A stretch of DNA of 64,000 nt, from NCBI GenBank assembly GCA_029243605.1, contig JAQWRT010000092.1:1-64000 (forward strand), given 5' to 3'. This DNA comes from Myxococcota bacterium (lineage in GTDB: Bacteria > Myxococcota_A > UBA9160 > UBA4427). The notes beneath the pieces are model-generated. The model was not told the DNA's origin, searched no databases, and saw only the letters and a program-made list of their open reading frames with translations. The translations under genes were made by a program, and so were the position numbers. Positions 1-9,543 of the stretch are shown in pieces. The number at the start of each line of letters is the position of its first letter. Position 1 is the stretch's first letter.

Positions 1-2
1 TC

Positions 3-146
3 GACACCGTGGCGGTGGAGGATGGAAGCGGCAGCATGATCGTGTACCTCAACTCGGGCCCGGGAACGGTTTCAGCTACTCCCTTCATGACGAACGTGCC
101 CACGGACTGGGAGGTTGCCAACTTCACCGGGATGTCGGCGAACTAG
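3..146 (+). CDS. 3' end of a hypothetical protein (partial)
   Basis: This open frame enters from the left edge and ends at TAG, giving 47 residues. The tail is rich in V, T, S and N (for example IVYLNSGPGTVSATPF), which looks like the end of a beta-rich, possibly extracellular, protein. The alternating pattern resembles FG-GAP/VCBS-type repeats, but too little remains for a family call. A strong intrinsic terminator follows about 55 bp downstream, so this is probably the last gene of its transcript. Confidence 0.5.
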   Translation, partial: DTVAVEDGSGSMIVYLNSGPGTVSATPFMTNVPTDWEVANFTGMSAN

Positions 147-201
147 TAGACGCATCGATCTCTTGGGAGGCAAGCGCCGAGCCCCAAGCGATGAAAAACT
201 G

Positions 202-234
202 CCCGGCTGCCCAAAAGGGCAGTCGGGTTTTTTT
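202..234 (+). terminator. Rho-independent terminator
   Basis: CCCGGCTGCCC-AAAA-GGGCAGTCGGG forms an 11-bp stem with one G-T wobble and a tetraloop, followed by seven T. It terminates the partial upstream gene. It lies inside the longest version of the next ORF (ATG at 191), which argues that the ATG at 191 is not the true start of the glycosyltransferase. Confidence 0.9.
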
Positions 235-268
235 GTCTGGGCGAGCAGATCTTTTCGGGACGACCCCT

Positions 269-3200
269 ATGACATCAGCGCTCGATCCCGCATCTATTGA
301 GGCCGTTGGCCGGCTCTTCGACCAATCCTGGTACGCCGCTCGCTATCCCGAGGTGGGCGCTTCTGGGCTGAGCCCTCTGGCCTACTATCTCGAGGTCGGA
401 GATGCGGCAGGCCATTGGCCGCACGAGCTCTTTGACCCCGCTCATTATGCGGATCAGCTCCCTGAGCTCCCCACCGAGGGAGGGGTTCGTTTCGGTCACT
501 ACGCGACCGTGGGCGGGCGCGATGGCGCCGACCCGCATCCGCTCTTTCATTCCCAGCACTATCTTGACCAGTGCAGTGATGCGATCCAACCCGGGCAGAC
601 GGGGTTGGCGCATTACCTTGCCGAAGGGGAAGCTCGGGGGTGGACGCCCAACCCCGTCTTTCTTCCGAGCTTCTATCGAGCTGCCCATCCCGACCTTGTC
701 GGCGTGTCCTGCCTGCTCGCTCACTACGTTCAATCCGGAGCTCGTGAGGGAAGGGCGCCGAACCCGCTTTTCGCTCCGGATTTCTACTACGAGGGGGTCC
801 GAGGGGAGGTTTCGGGGGTTGGCGAAATCTTGGCCCATTACCTTGCGTCAGGTGAGGTCAATGGATTTCGGCCCCACCCACTCTTTGATCCGGTCTATTA
901 CGCCGCGGGTGTAGAAGGCTTGGCGCCGGGAAAGGGTAAAAGCCTTGCCCATTATTCCGAGCATGGGGGGCTCCCCGGTGCGGCTCCTCACCCGTTATTC
1001 GACCCCCGCTATTTCGCCCAACAGCTCAAGGCGGGCTTGCCCCCGGGCGAAACCCTCCTCGCCTACTACCTGGGTTCCGGCGAAAGGCAGGGCCTAAAAC
1101 CAAACCCACTTTTCGACCCGCTCTTTTATGCGGAGCACGGGGAGATTGGGGACGCTTCAGAACTCGAGCACTATGTCCGGCATGGAGGCGACGCAGACCT
1201 TTCCCCCATCTCCCTCTTTGACTCCAGATGGGTTCGCGAGCAGCTTCCACTCTCGGAACGGAGGAAGGGAACCCCTCTCGCACACTACCTCGAGAGTGGG
1301 GGGAGCCTCGAAAAGGGACCGCACCCGCTTTTTGATGCCAGTTGGTATGCCTCGGAATATTTAGGAGCTGACGCTTCCGAGTTCGATGCGTTCGTTCATT
1401 TCGTAGAAGAGGGCGCCGGGTCGGGCTCCGATCCGAACCCACTCTTCTACTCGGCTTGGTACCGCGATTTCTACGCCGAGCATTTCGCTCGAGAAACTCC
1501 ATCAATCACGCATTATCTCAAAATTGGTCATGTCCGGGGCCTCTCTCCGAACCCCCTATTTAATCCTGATTACTATCTCGCTCAAGCAGGAGTCGATCTT
1601 TCTCCGGGCGAGACCGCCTTGACCCATTATTTCCGAACGGGTATGAAGAGGCAATATCCCCCCTCCGAGCTCTTCTGGTTTTGTCTCCAGTTTTTTCGCA
1701 GCAAGACCGGCCAGAGAGATCGCCGGGATGGGAATCCCGCGGCTGGCTATCTGATGGATAAATTTTCAGATTTTTTCAGCCCCGATGCGGAGATAGAGAT
1801 CAACTTACCCGCGGTGCATACGCCAGATGTCTCGATCATTATTCCTGTCTACGGCCAGATTTCTTACACCCTCGCTTGCCTTCGCTCTATTTCTCGAGCT
1901 GAAAACGAAGCCACTTTCGAGATCATTATCGTGGATGATCATTCACCGATTTCCGAGTTTCGGCCGCTCGTCGAAATCGAAAACCTGAGGATCAAGAGAA
2001 ACGCGAAAAACGTGGGGTTCGTGCACTCGTGCAACCGAGGCGCGAGTGAGGCTCGAGGCCGAGATCTTGTTTTTCTCAACAACGACACGCTGGTGACGGA
2101 TCGCTGGCTGGATCGATTGATCGAAACTCGAGAACCCTTCCCGTCAGCCGGTTTGGTCGGGAGCCAGTTGGTATTTCCCGATGGAAAGCTTCAGGAAGCG
2201 GGCAGTATCGTCTGGTCTGACGGGAGCGCTCACAATTACGGATCGGGCGACGATCCCTCGGACCCCCGCTACTCTTTTGCGCGAAAATCCGACTACGTCT
2301 CGGCCGCCTCCGTCCTGATTGACCGAGAGTTTTTTGAGAGCCTTGAAGGCTTTGAAGAAGTCTATGCGCCCGCATTCTATGAGGACACGGATCTCGCCTT
2401 CAAGGTTAGAAACGCAGGGAAAGAAGTTATCTATCAGCCCGGCTCCGTGGTTATTCATTTTGGTGGAGCCAGCCACGGTCGTGATACGGATTCTGGCCTG
2501 AAGCAGCACCAGGTCTTTAACCGAAGTACTTTCCGAGAGCGTTGGGAAAGTGCGCTAGAGGCTCAGCCCGTCCGAGGTTCGCGTGTCGACTCTGCGGCGA
2601 CCTCAAGAGGTGAATCGCACGTTCTCGTCATCGACGCGACAATGCTGACGCCCGATCGAGACGCGGGCTCCCTCCGCATGTTCAACCTGATCAAAGTTCT
2701 CAGGGGAATGGGCTATGTCGCGACCTTCATTCCCAACGATCTCTCGTGCGACGAAGAAGGAATCGACCTGCTGAGCCGATCAGGAATCCAGGTCATTTCC
2801 TCGCCTCATTACCAGTCGATAGAGCGATTCCTCCAATCTTCGGGCGCTCAATTCGATTTGGTTATCGTGAGTCGGCCGGACAGCGCGGAAAATTGCTTGG
2901 ACATGGCGAGACTCTACTGCCCAAAGGCGCTGATTCTCTACGATACCGTCGACCTTCATTTTCTGAGACGAGAGCGAGAAATAGCTCTTACGGGAAGCAG
3001 CACAACAGCCCCTTCGATTCCGGAGAAAGAGTTGAGAGCTTGCTCTCGGGCCGATGCGGCGATTACGGTTAGCGACTACGACCGATCCCGACTCCTCGAA
3101 AAAATTCCGGGGGCGACTGTCCATGTTGTCAGCTTGATCGACGAAGTGCGCCACCTCTCGCAATCGTTCGACGAACGCGATGGGCTCCTCTTTATCGGGG

Positions 3201-3727
3201 GGTTCAGACATCCGCCCAATGTCGATGCTGTCGTCTGGTTCCTAGACGAAGTCTTTCCCATTCTCAGCGATTGGATCCCCGGGATCCGCTTTCATATTGT
3301 CGGGCCGGATCCCCCCGAAGAAATCCGGAATAGGGCGAGTGAAACCGTGGTGGTAGAGGGGTACCTCGAGAGCATCGAAGCTCAGTATGCAAACAGAAGG
3401 GTTTCGGTCGCTCCTATTCGTTACGGGTCAGGGGTGAAGGGGAAGATCAATCAGGCTATGGCCTATGGATTGCCCTGTGTAGCCACTCCAGAAGCTGTCG
3501 AAGGAATGGACCTTGATCTTCAAGAGGAGATTCTGGTCGCGGCGAGCGCTCAAGATTTTGCAGAGTCGGTTGCAGAGTTATACGAAAGCGAAACGCTCTG
3601 GCTCGATCTGTCGAGGAAATCGACGCGTAGTATAGAGCGTTCCTATTCCCCGGCGGTCGCCGAAGAGAAGATGAGGCAACTTCTTGAAGCGCACGGCCGG
3701 ACTCCCCCCCTTGATGAGTCGACGTAG
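269..3727 (+). CDS. Large multidomain glycosyltransferase with twelve N-terminal LFDxxxY repeats
   Basis: About 1152 residues from ATG 269 (MTSALDP); the earlier ATG at 191 sits in a terminator. Residues ~10-475 hold about twelve degenerate ~38-residue repeats of the form LFDPxxYxxx...LAHYLxxGxxxGxxPNP. A GT2 domain follows from ~520 (VSIIIPVYGQ, LNNDT, EDTDLAFK). A GT4-like C-terminal domain comes last (FHIVGPDPPEE; GSGVKGKINQAMAYGLPCVAT). Fused GT2/GT4 enzymes of this kind build surface polysaccharide in the cytoplasm. The convergent Wzt/Wzm exporter next door fits that role. The repeats are known from polysaccharide-associated glycosyltransferases, but their function is not settled; acceptor or chain-length recognition is a guess. 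No signal peptide is seen. The substrate sugar cannot be told. Confidence 0.85.
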   Translation: MTSALDPASIEAVGRLFDQSWYAARYPEVGASGLSPLAYYLEVGDAAGHWPHELFDPAHYADQLPELPTEGGVRFGHYATVGGRDGADPHPLFHSQHYLDQCSDAIQPGQTGLAHYLAEGEARGWTPNPVFLPSFYRAAHPDLVGVSCLLAHYVQSGAREGRAPNPLFAPDFYYEGVRGEVSGVGEILAHYLASGEVNGFRPHPLFDPVYYAAGVEGLAPGKGKSLAHYSEHGGLPGAAPHPLFDPRYFAQQLKAGLPPGETLLAYYLGSGERQGLKPNPLFDPLFYAEHGEIGDASELEHYVRHGGDADLSPISLFDSRWVREQLPLSERRKGTPLAHYLESGGSLEKGPHPLFDASWYASEYLGADASEFDAFVHFVEEGAGSGSDPNPLFYSAWYRDFYAEHFARETPSITHYLKIGHVRGLSPNPLFNPDYYLAQAGVDLSPGETALTHYFRTGMKRQYPPSELFWFCLQFFRSKTGQRDRRDGNPAAGYLMDKFSDFFSPDAEIEINLPAVHTPDVSIIIPVYGQISYTLACLRSISRAENEATFEIIIVDDHSPISEFRPLVEIENLRIKRNAKNVGFVHSCNRGASEARGRDLVFLNNDTLVTDRWLDRLIETREPFPSAGLVGSQLVFPDGKLQEAGSIVWSDGSAHNYGSGDDPSDPRYSFARKSDYVSAASVLIDREFFESLEGFEEVYAPAFYEDTDLAFKVRNAGKEVIYQPGSVVIHFGGASHGRDTDSGLKQHQVFNRSTFRERWESALEAQPVRGSRVDSAATSRGESHVLVIDATMLTPDRDAGSLRMFNLIKVLRGMGYVATFIPNDLSCDEEGIDLLSRSGIQVISSPHYQSIERFLQSSGAQFDLVIVSRPDSAENCLDMARLYCPKALILYDTVDLHFLRREREIALTGSSTTAPSIPEKELRACSRADAAITVSDYDRSRLLEKIPGATVHVVSLIDEVRHLSQSFDERDGLLFIGGFRHPPNVDAVVWFLDEVFPILSDWIPGIRFHIVGPDPPEEIRNRASETVVVEGYLESIEAQYANRRVSVAPIRYGSGVKGKINQAMAYGLPCVATPEAVEGMDLDLQEEILVAASAQDFAESVAELYESETLWLDLSRKSTRSIERSYSPAVAEEKMRQLLEAHGRTPPLDEST

Positions 3728-3818
3728 AGGCGATGTTGCAAATGGCCGAGCCTAGGGGCAGGAGTCGAGAAAATTCGACTGGCCTCTGATTTAGGCGTGT
3801 GTCACGCGGGAGGAGCAC

Positions 3819-5213
3819 CTAGGGAAGGGAGGAAAATTCGGTCCTCGGTGACGATGCGGTGAGATCGACTCTGCCCGTCATGCGATCGTTTTCGGTGAAT
3901 TCGACTCGGAAAGCAAGGGCATCGAGAATCCGGTGCAGGTAGATGGCCTCACCGTTTTGAGCGGCCATCACACCGGCATTAACGAAGTATACGCCCGAAT
4001 TCAGATTGACCCGAAAGGGCAAATAGACCCGAGCTCGATTTTGGCCCGGTACATGTTCGATTATTTCGTCGGCGGAATGAGAGACCTGTCCGGCGATTTC
4101 GAGTCCAGTCGCCGCTTTGATCATCATCCCGAAGCGAACGCCGTAGGCGCTCTCAGAGAAAACGACGTCGTAGGCGTAGGTGTACTCGCCTCCCCGGTTG
4201 AGAACATTGACGACTTCGTCCCTGGAGTCGAGGATGCGAACGTTCTGGATCTGAGCGCCGAGTTGCTGGTATTCGCTCGTGCTCTCGGGCAGAAGACCGG
4301 GATCGTATTGGCCCAGGTTTCGGACATCGGTGCTGGGTGGAGAGAGCCCCTTGGAGTCCGTGCTTTCAGCCACACCCGTTACATCGAATTTCCGAATCTC
4401 GTCGATCAGCGAATCATGAGCGCTCTCCTCGGCATAGAGGAGCTTGTGATAGTAAGCCACGGTGTCTCGCGGGTTTGCTGTCAGTATGCGCTCCCCGGCT
4501 TCGATGAGAATGGCGCGGTCGCAGAGTTCGATCACCATTTGTGAGCTATGCGAAACAAAAAGAATTGTCGATCCGGCTGATTTCAGCTCCTCGAGTCGGG
4601 CAAAGCATTTTCGAGCGAAGGCTTCGTCGCCCACGGAAAGAACTTCGTCGATCACCAGAATGTCAGGATCGGAGTTGATCGCTACGGCAAAAGCCAGCCG
4701 AGAATACATGCCGGATGAGTAGAGTTTGACCGGACGGTCAATGAAATCGCCGATACCCGAGAATTCAATGATTGAGTCGATACGATCGTTGATATCGGAT
4801 TTCGACAGGCCTATGACCGCGGCATTCATTAAAGCGTTTTCTCGCCCAGTGAATTCGGGGTCAAATCCCGCACCCAGGGTCAGGATCGGGGCCAGGTGTC
4901 CCGTGACATGGAGCTCTCCAGAAGTAGGCTCCAGCGTGCCGGCAATCAGATTCAAGAGGGTAGATTTACCCGATCCATTGCGACCGACGATGCCCACCGT
5001 TTCGCCCTGATAGATCTCGAGGTTCACGTCTCGGACGGCGAGGAATTCGTCGGCCCTATTTCTTTTGCTTGGCCAGATCAGTTGCTTCAGGCGCTTGGCC
5101 GGGTTGTCATCGAGTGGATAGGCTTTCGTCAGGTCGTTTGCCTGGATGACGATGGGCTTCGAACCGTCACTGCTCGCCGCTTCCCTTTTTTGGTTTCCCT
5201 TCTTAGACAACAT
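3819..5213 (-). CDS. wzt: Polysaccharide ABC exporter ATP-binding subunit (Wzt type)
   Basis: 464 residues from ATG 5213 (MLSKKGNQ). This start overlaps the permease stop by 11 bp (ATGTTGTCTAA), so it is preferred over the track start at 5264. Walker A GRNGSGKST is at 77-85, the signature LYSSGMYSRL at ~164-173, and Walker B ILVIDE at 185-190. The variant signature with Y-S-S-G-M is typical of O-antigen/teichoic-acid exporters. The extra ~200 C-terminal residues are beta-rich and match the Wzt carbohydrate-binding extension, which recognises the capped glycan before export. It pairs with the upstream permease and would energise transport of an undecaprenyl-linked glycan across the inner membrane. 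Confidence 0.9.
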   Translation of the reverse strand: MLSKKGNQKREAASSDGSKPIVIQANDLTKAYPLDDNPAKRLKQLIWPSKRNRADEFLAVRDVNLEIYQGETVGIVGRNGSGKSTLLNLIAGTLEPTSGELHVTGHLAPILTLGAGFDPEFTGRENALMNAAVIGLSKSDINDRIDSIIEFSGIGDFIDRPVKLYSSGMYSRLAFAVAINSDPDILVIDEVLSVGDEAFARKCFARLEELKSAGSTILFVSHSSQMVIELCDRAILIEAGERILTANPRDTVAYYHKLLYAEESAHDSLIDEIRKFDVTGVAESTDSKGLSPPSTDVRNLGQYDPGLLPESTSEYQQLGAQIQNVRILDSRDEVVNVLNRGGEYTYAYDVVFSESAYGVRFGMMIKAATGLEIAGQVSHSADEIIEHVPGQNRARVYLPFRVNLNSGVYFVNAGVMAAQNGEAIYLHRILDALAFRVEFTENDRMTGRVDLTASSPRTEFSSLP

Positions 5214-6015
5214 CGGGGAAGCCCTTCTTGGAGTGTATGAACCAGAGGTAGCCAAGCCAGGCAAAAGTCCAGCTTCCGATCAGCAGGAAAACAAAGGTTT
5301 GCCAATGCGGAGGCGAGCCTTGGAAAAGAGCCGCCTTCGACATGTTGAGAATGGGGACGAAGGGATTGACTGAATAGTAGAGTTGGAAGGAGTCGGGAAC
5401 CGCACTCGCGGGATAAAAGATCGGACTCAGGAAAAGAAGAGCCGTAGTCATGAGGCCGACTACATGGGTGATATCCCGCAGGTAGAGTCCCAGAGAGGAG
5501 ATAAACCACACGGTGCCCACAGTGATGAGGGCTACGGGAAGCGCGATCACGGGCATAAAGAAAGCGGTTAATGGGGGGAGTCCCATCACCGCGCAATAGA
5601 AGAATATTAGGATCAGCCAGTTGATCAGGAAATTGAAAAGGGATGTAAGAACGCTGACCCACGGAAGAATTTCGGTTGGAAAGACTAGTTGCTGGATGTA
5701 GAGTTTGTTCTCCCTGAGCAGTGAGGGCGCCTCGTTCACGCACTCGGAAAAAATTAGATAGAGGATCAACCCGGAGAAAAGAAAGAGGGCGAAATTGGAC
5801 TGGTTCTCTTCGGCACCCCCCCATTTACTCTGGAAGACGACCGAAAAGATAAACGTATAGATCCCCAGCATGATTAAGGGGGTGAGAATCGCCCAGAGCA
5901 TCCCGAGCACGGATCCGCGATAGCGCGAAGCAATTTTTCTACGAACCAGGGGTGCGATCAGTCCGCGATATTTCCAGGTGATCAGGCCTGGAGCGAGTGG
6001 GCTGTGGAGACGCAA
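5203..6015 (-). CDS. wzm: Polysaccharide ABC exporter permease (Wzm type, ABC-2 family)
   Basis: 270 residues from a TTG start preceded by GGGAG. The N-terminus (YRGLIAPLVRRKIASRYRGSVLGMLWAILTPLIMLGIYTFIF) is the standard amphipathic helix and first membrane segment of the ABC-2 polysaccharide exporter family. About six hydrophobic segments follow, with the conserved NPFVPIL near the C-terminus. It forms the membrane channel for the Wzt ATPase, whose start codon lies within its last codons. Substrate is inferred from the neighbouring glycosyltransferase only. Confidence 0.9.
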   Translation of the reverse strand: MRLHSPLAPGLITWKYRGLIAPLVRRKIASRYRGSVLGMLWAILTPLIMLGIYTFIFSVVFQSKWGGAEENQSNFALFLFSGLILYLIFSECVNEAPSLLRENKLYIQQLVFPTEILPWVSVLTSLFNFLINWLILIFFYCAVMGLPPLTAFFMPVIALPVALITVGTVWFISSLGLYLRDITHVVGLMTTALLFLSPIFYPASAVPDSFQLYYSVNPFVPILNMSKAALFQGSPPHWQTFVFLLIGSWTFAWLGYLWFIHSKKGFPDVV

Positions 6016-6253
6016 AGTTTTTCTCCCGGCAGCGCCGGCGGTTGTGGGTTGGCTTTCTCTCTTCGGATCCGACCGATTCGGAAACCCCAGAACGGGCTTA
6101 TGGGCTTCCGGTGAAATCGGCTGGACTGGAGAATTTCGCCACGCTGGAGGATAATGAAGTCCTCAAAGAATTTCCCGGTCCAGCCAAAGCCGGGCGGGAG
6201 GGCATCAAGAGCCCTCCCCATGCTGGAAGGTCAATCCTTCCGAGGGGACTTGA
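6016..6253. other. Divergent intergenic region between wzm and the DUF3604 gene
   Basis: About 240 bp between two divergently transcribed genes, so it should hold promoters for both. A 10-bp palindrome TCGGATCCGA lies near 6064. I see no convincing -35/-10 pair or coding potential; the ORF-track entries here have no recognisable motifs. Confidence 0.3.
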
Positions 6254-8260
6254 GTGATTGGGAAGAGGGGAATTGCCTGGCTTTTGTTGATGGCCTGGGG
6301 GCTACTGTCCTGTGGATTGGAACCGACTTCCGATCCCTGGTCACCCCCGCCGGGAGCCGCCAAAGCCAAGGCGATCGCTCCGCGCGAGGAATGTCGGGTG
6401 AAAGTCGCGGAGAAGCAGCCGCTCTTCGGTGATCTCCATATCCATACCGGCATTTCCATGGATGCCAATTCCCTGGGCACGGTGACCGGGCCGGAGGATG
6501 CGTATCGCTACGCCAGGGGAGAGCCCATCGAGGTCTTTTCGGGCGACCCTGCTCAGGGCATGCGGCTGGCCCAGATAGACCGGCCGCTGGATTTTGCAGC
6601 GGTGACCGACCACGCGGAATGGATGGCCGAGGTATCCCTGTGTACGACCCCGGGCTCCCCGACCTACGATTCTACGGGCTGTCGGATCTATCGAGGCGAG
6701 GACGAGTCTTGGCTCGCCCGGATCCTGGGTTTGACCGGCTTCCGCGCGCGAATAGGGGGCCTGATCGACTTATTCGGCCGACGCTCGGATGTGTGTGGTG
6801 ACAACGATGAGATCTGCCGATCGGAGCTCGCCACGGTCTGGCAGGCCAACCAGGTGGCTACCGAGCGCGCCTACGACCGTTCCGAGGCGTGCTCTTTCAC
6901 GAGCCTCCATGCCTGGGAATACAGTCATTCGCCCTACGCGACAAAGGTCCATCGCAATATCATTCTGCGCAACGAAATCGTGCCCGAGTTACCCATCTCC
7001 TCCTTGGAGACGCCAATAGAGATCGACCTGCGCCATCAGCTCGTTGATCTTTGTAACGATAATGGGAGCGGCTGCGAGGCCATTGCTATTCCTCACAACC
7101 CGAATCTTTCAAATGGTCAGATGTTTCGGGTCGAGTACGCAGATCTTCCTCTGGAGGAGCAACGCCGGGAAGCTGCCCTGCGGGCTCGGCTGGAACCCAT
7201 CGTCGAAATGATGCAGATCAAGGGTGAGAGTGAATGTCGGAACGGCATGTACGGTGTCGTGGGGGGCGAGGACGAGCTCTGCAATTTTGAAAAGATCCGA
7301 GATCTTGGCCTCCAGGAATTCGAGGACTGTGAAGAGGGTGCGGGTCAAGGCGCGCAGGCGGGTCGTGGCTGTTCCTCGAGAACCGACTTCGTTCGCTACG
7401 CGTTGCTGGAGGGAATCAGGGAAAAGAAGCGGATCGGGGTTAATCCCTACGCGTTCGGCTTCATTGGGAGCACCGACAACCACATGGCCACCCCCGGATC
7501 GGTGAGCGAGTACGGAATTCCGTACAAGTTCGGCGTGACCACCGAACGACTGCTCACGGTTGGAGACGAAAAAAGAAGCCCCGCTTTTTGGAGCCCAGGT
7601 GGCCTGGCGGGCGTATGGGCCGAGGAAAATACACGGGACGCCATCTTCGATGCTTTGAAGCGGCGGGAGACCTTTTCCACCAGCGGCCCGCGCATCGTCC
7701 CTCGCTTCTTTGGCGGTTGGGCCATGGACCCCGAAATTTGTGCCGAGTCAAATTTTGCAGGGGTGGCCTACGAAAAGGGTGTTCCCATGGGCTCGGAGCT
7801 TCCGCCCCGGCCTGAAGGGCAGGGGGCACCAGTCTTCGCGGTTTCAGCGTTGGCAGACCCCGGGAGCCCGGGCCGGCCGGGTGGGCTTCTCCAACGAATT
7901 CAGATCATCAAGGGCTGGGTCGGCTCGGATGGACTTTTCCATCAGGAAGTGCACGAGGTTGCTGGGAGTCCGGATAATGGGGCGGGGGTCGATATGGCGA
8001 CCTGTGCACCCCAGGGCGAGGGGCACAGCGCGCTTTGCGGGATCTGGCGAGACCCGGAGTTCGACCCGGAAAATGATGCGGTCTACTACGCTCGGGTCAT
8101 CGAGAACCCGAGCTGCCGCTGGTCGTCGAGGCTCTGTCTCGAAACGCCCAACGCCAGCGAATTAGACGGGTGTACCTCCGACCGGTTGCCGGAAACGATT
8201 CAGGAGAGAGCCTGGACCTCACCCATTGGTTATGCACCCGAGGCTGCCGGAGCATCCTGA
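6254..8260 (+). CDS. DUF3604 domain lipoprotein (PHP-like metal-dependent fold)
   Basis: 668 residues from a GTG start. The N-terminus has a lipoprotein signal with lipobox LLSC (Cys about residue 20), so it is probably anchored in the periplasm or outer membrane. LFGDLHIHTGISMDA, the repeated reference to an AVTDHAEWM segment, AIPHNPNLSNG and IGSTDNHMATPGSV are the histidine/aspartate-rich metal-binding signatures of the DUF3604 family, which is related to PHP-fold phosphoesterases. Length fits the family. A hairpin terminator separates it from the convergent LLM gene. The reaction is not established for the family; hydrolysis of a phosphate or other ester is a reasonable guess only. Confidence 0.85.
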   Translation: MIGKRGIAWLLLMAWGLLSCGLEPTSDPWSPPPGAAKAKAIAPREECRVKVAEKQPLFGDLHIHTGISMDANSLGTVTGPEDAYRYARGEPIEVFSGDPAQGMRLAQIDRPLDFAAVTDHAEWMAEVSLCTTPGSPTYDSTGCRIYRGEDESWLARILGLTGFRARIGGLIDLFGRRSDVCGDNDEICRSELATVWQANQVATERAYDRSEACSFTSLHAWEYSHSPYATKVHRNIILRNEIVPELPISSLETPIEIDLRHQLVDLCNDNGSGCEAIAIPHNPNLSNGQMFRVEYADLPLEEQRREAALRARLEPIVEMMQIKGESECRNGMYGVVGGEDELCNFEKIRDLGLQEFEDCEEGAGQGAQAGRGCSSRTDFVRYALLEGIREKKRIGVNPYAFGFIGSTDNHMATPGSVSEYGIPYKFGVTTERLLTVGDEKRSPAFWSPGGLAGVWAEENTRDAIFDALKRRETFSTSGPRIVPRFFGGWAMDPEICAESNFAGVAYEKGVPMGSELPPRPEGQGAPVFAVSALADPGSPGRPGGLLQRIQIIKGWVGSDGLFHQEVHEVAGSPDNGAGVDMATCAPQGEGHSALCGIWRDPEFDPENDAVYYARVIENPSCRWSSRLCLETPNASELDGCTSDRLPETIQERAWTSPIGYAPEAAGAS

Positions 8261-8280
8261 GCGGCTGAGTTTTTCAGAGG

Positions 8281-8320
8281 CGAGGGAGTCGGGGCAAAGA
8301 CTCCCTCGTCTTGTCCTTTC
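8281..8320. terminator. Hairpin between convergent genes, probable bidirectional terminator
   Basis: CGAGGGAGTC / GACTCCCTCG is a perfect 10-bp stem around an 8-nt loop, followed by a T-rich but interrupted tail (TCTTGTCCTTTC). It lies exactly between the stops of the convergent DUF3604 and LLM genes. Confidence 0.65.
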
Positions 8321-8326
8321 CCCCAC

Positions 8327-9415
8327 TCAGATAGAAGAGCCGGCTGGATTCCGGGGCAGGTGATCGAAGACAGCCTGGGGTCGGGTTCGACGGTATTCGT
8401 CGAGGATCGGCTCGAGTTGCTCGGGGCTGGCTCCATGCAGAATGACTCCGTCGCATCCCAGCTCGAATTGCCCACGAATCGCGTCGACGCATTGGGCAGG
8501 GCTCCCCTGAGCGGCAGGAGCCAACCATTCTTCGGGAAGAAGGGTGGCCACGTGCTCGAGTTCCTCGGGGGTGGCCGTCATGTCCAGACCCCCTCGAAAA
8601 TTCTGGACAAAATCATCGGCCCTGAATCGGTCGAGCACCGATTTGTCCCAGCCATTGGTTTTGACCATGAGGTCTCCATAGCCCTGAAGATAAGTTGCCA
8701 GACGCCCCACGGTCTTCTTGAGCCGCAACTCCTCGGGAAGATGGTCGCCGATGGTTGCAAAGCAGGACCAGACCCGGACGCTACCTGGATCTCGGCCAGC
8801 TTTCTCCGCGGCCCGCTTGATCGCCTTGACACAGCGTGCGGTGGTCTCGTCGCTGAAGAAGGTATGGAGGACAACGGCATCGAAAACCCGACCGCCGAGA
8901 TCCAGGGAATTGGGACCGAAAGCGGTAAAAGTCAGGGGGATCGCCGCATCGTATTGGGGCCCCATGCTGAGCAAGGGATATTTTCCGGCGGGTCCATCGT
9001 GGCCGACCACGAGCTCGCCCCTCCAGATTTTCCGCATGAGGGAGACGAAGTCCTCGATCTGAGCGGTCTTGATCGGATCGATTCCGTAGGCACGGAACAT
9101 GGGGGCGATCCCCCTGCCCAGGCCAAGAGAAAAACGCCCCTCGGTCAGGGTGTGCATGCTCATGGCCATTGCGGCGGTGACCATGGGGTGCCGGGTCGAG
9201 TGGTTGGTGGCGGCGGTGGCGATGCCAATTTCGCTCGAAACGGCACCGACCGCGCCTGAAAGCACCGCGGCTTCCTTGATATTGAAGCGCTCAGAAATGA
9301 AGCAGGAGCCGATTCCCATGGCCTCGGCGGCTTTGACCTCATCGAGCAACTCTCGGGGGCTCTCGGGTTGGCCGGCAAGGGTATAGAAGCCGAGCTCGTT
9401 CATGGATTGAGGCAA
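8327..9415 (-). CDS. LLM-class (luciferase-like) flavin/F420-dependent oxidoreductase
   Basis: 362 residues with the (beta/alpha)8 bacterial-luciferase fold. Recognisable segments are LGFYTLAGQPESPRELLDEVKAAEAMGIGSC, the TAATNHSTRHP stretch and FSLGLGRGIAPMFRAYG. The ATNHSTRHP/GRGI pattern is like the TIGR03857 group of predicted F420-dependent enzymes, but whether it uses F420 or FMN cannot be decided by eye. It is last on the minus strand after the 2-oxoglutarate oxygenase, about 130 bp downstream, so it may belong to the oxidative operon or have its own promoter. Substrate unknown. Confidence 0.8.
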   Translation of the reverse strand: MPQSMNELGFYTLAGQPESPRELLDEVKAAEAMGIGSCFISERFNIKEAAVLSGAVGAVSSEIGIATAATNHSTRHPMVTAAMAMSMHTLTEGRFSLGLGRGIAPMFRAYGIDPIKTAQIEDFVSLMRKIWRGELVVGHDGPAGKYPLLSMGPQYDAAIPLTFTAFGPNSLDLGGRVFDAVVLHTFFSDETTARCVKAIKRAAEKAGRDPGSVRVWSCFATIGDHLPEELRLKKTVGRLATYLQGYGDLMVKTNGWDKSVLDRFRADDFVQNFRGGLDMTATPEELEHVATLLPEEWLAPAAQGSPAQCVDAIRGQFELGCDGVILHGASPEQLEPILDEYRRTRPQAVFDHLPRNPAGSSI

Positions 9416-9543
9416 GACTTGGCTCCTTTAAGAACAAAGAGAAACGGGACTCTTGGGCTGCCTCGGCTTCTTTTTCGCTCTCGAAGGGGCAAGCTGTGAA
9501 TTTCGGCTAGAAGCTAGAGTCGATCGGCCGCGGCCTCTTTGCG

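Noticed and set aside
191-268. Longer start for the glycosyltransferase at ATG 191
   Set aside because: The added 26 codons consist of an intrinsic terminator; no RBS, and the encoded peptide is unlike the repeat domain.
3763-3780. Hairpin AGTCGA-N6-TCGACT between glycosyltransferase and wzt
   Set aside because: Only 6 bp of stem with no T-run; too weak to call a terminator.
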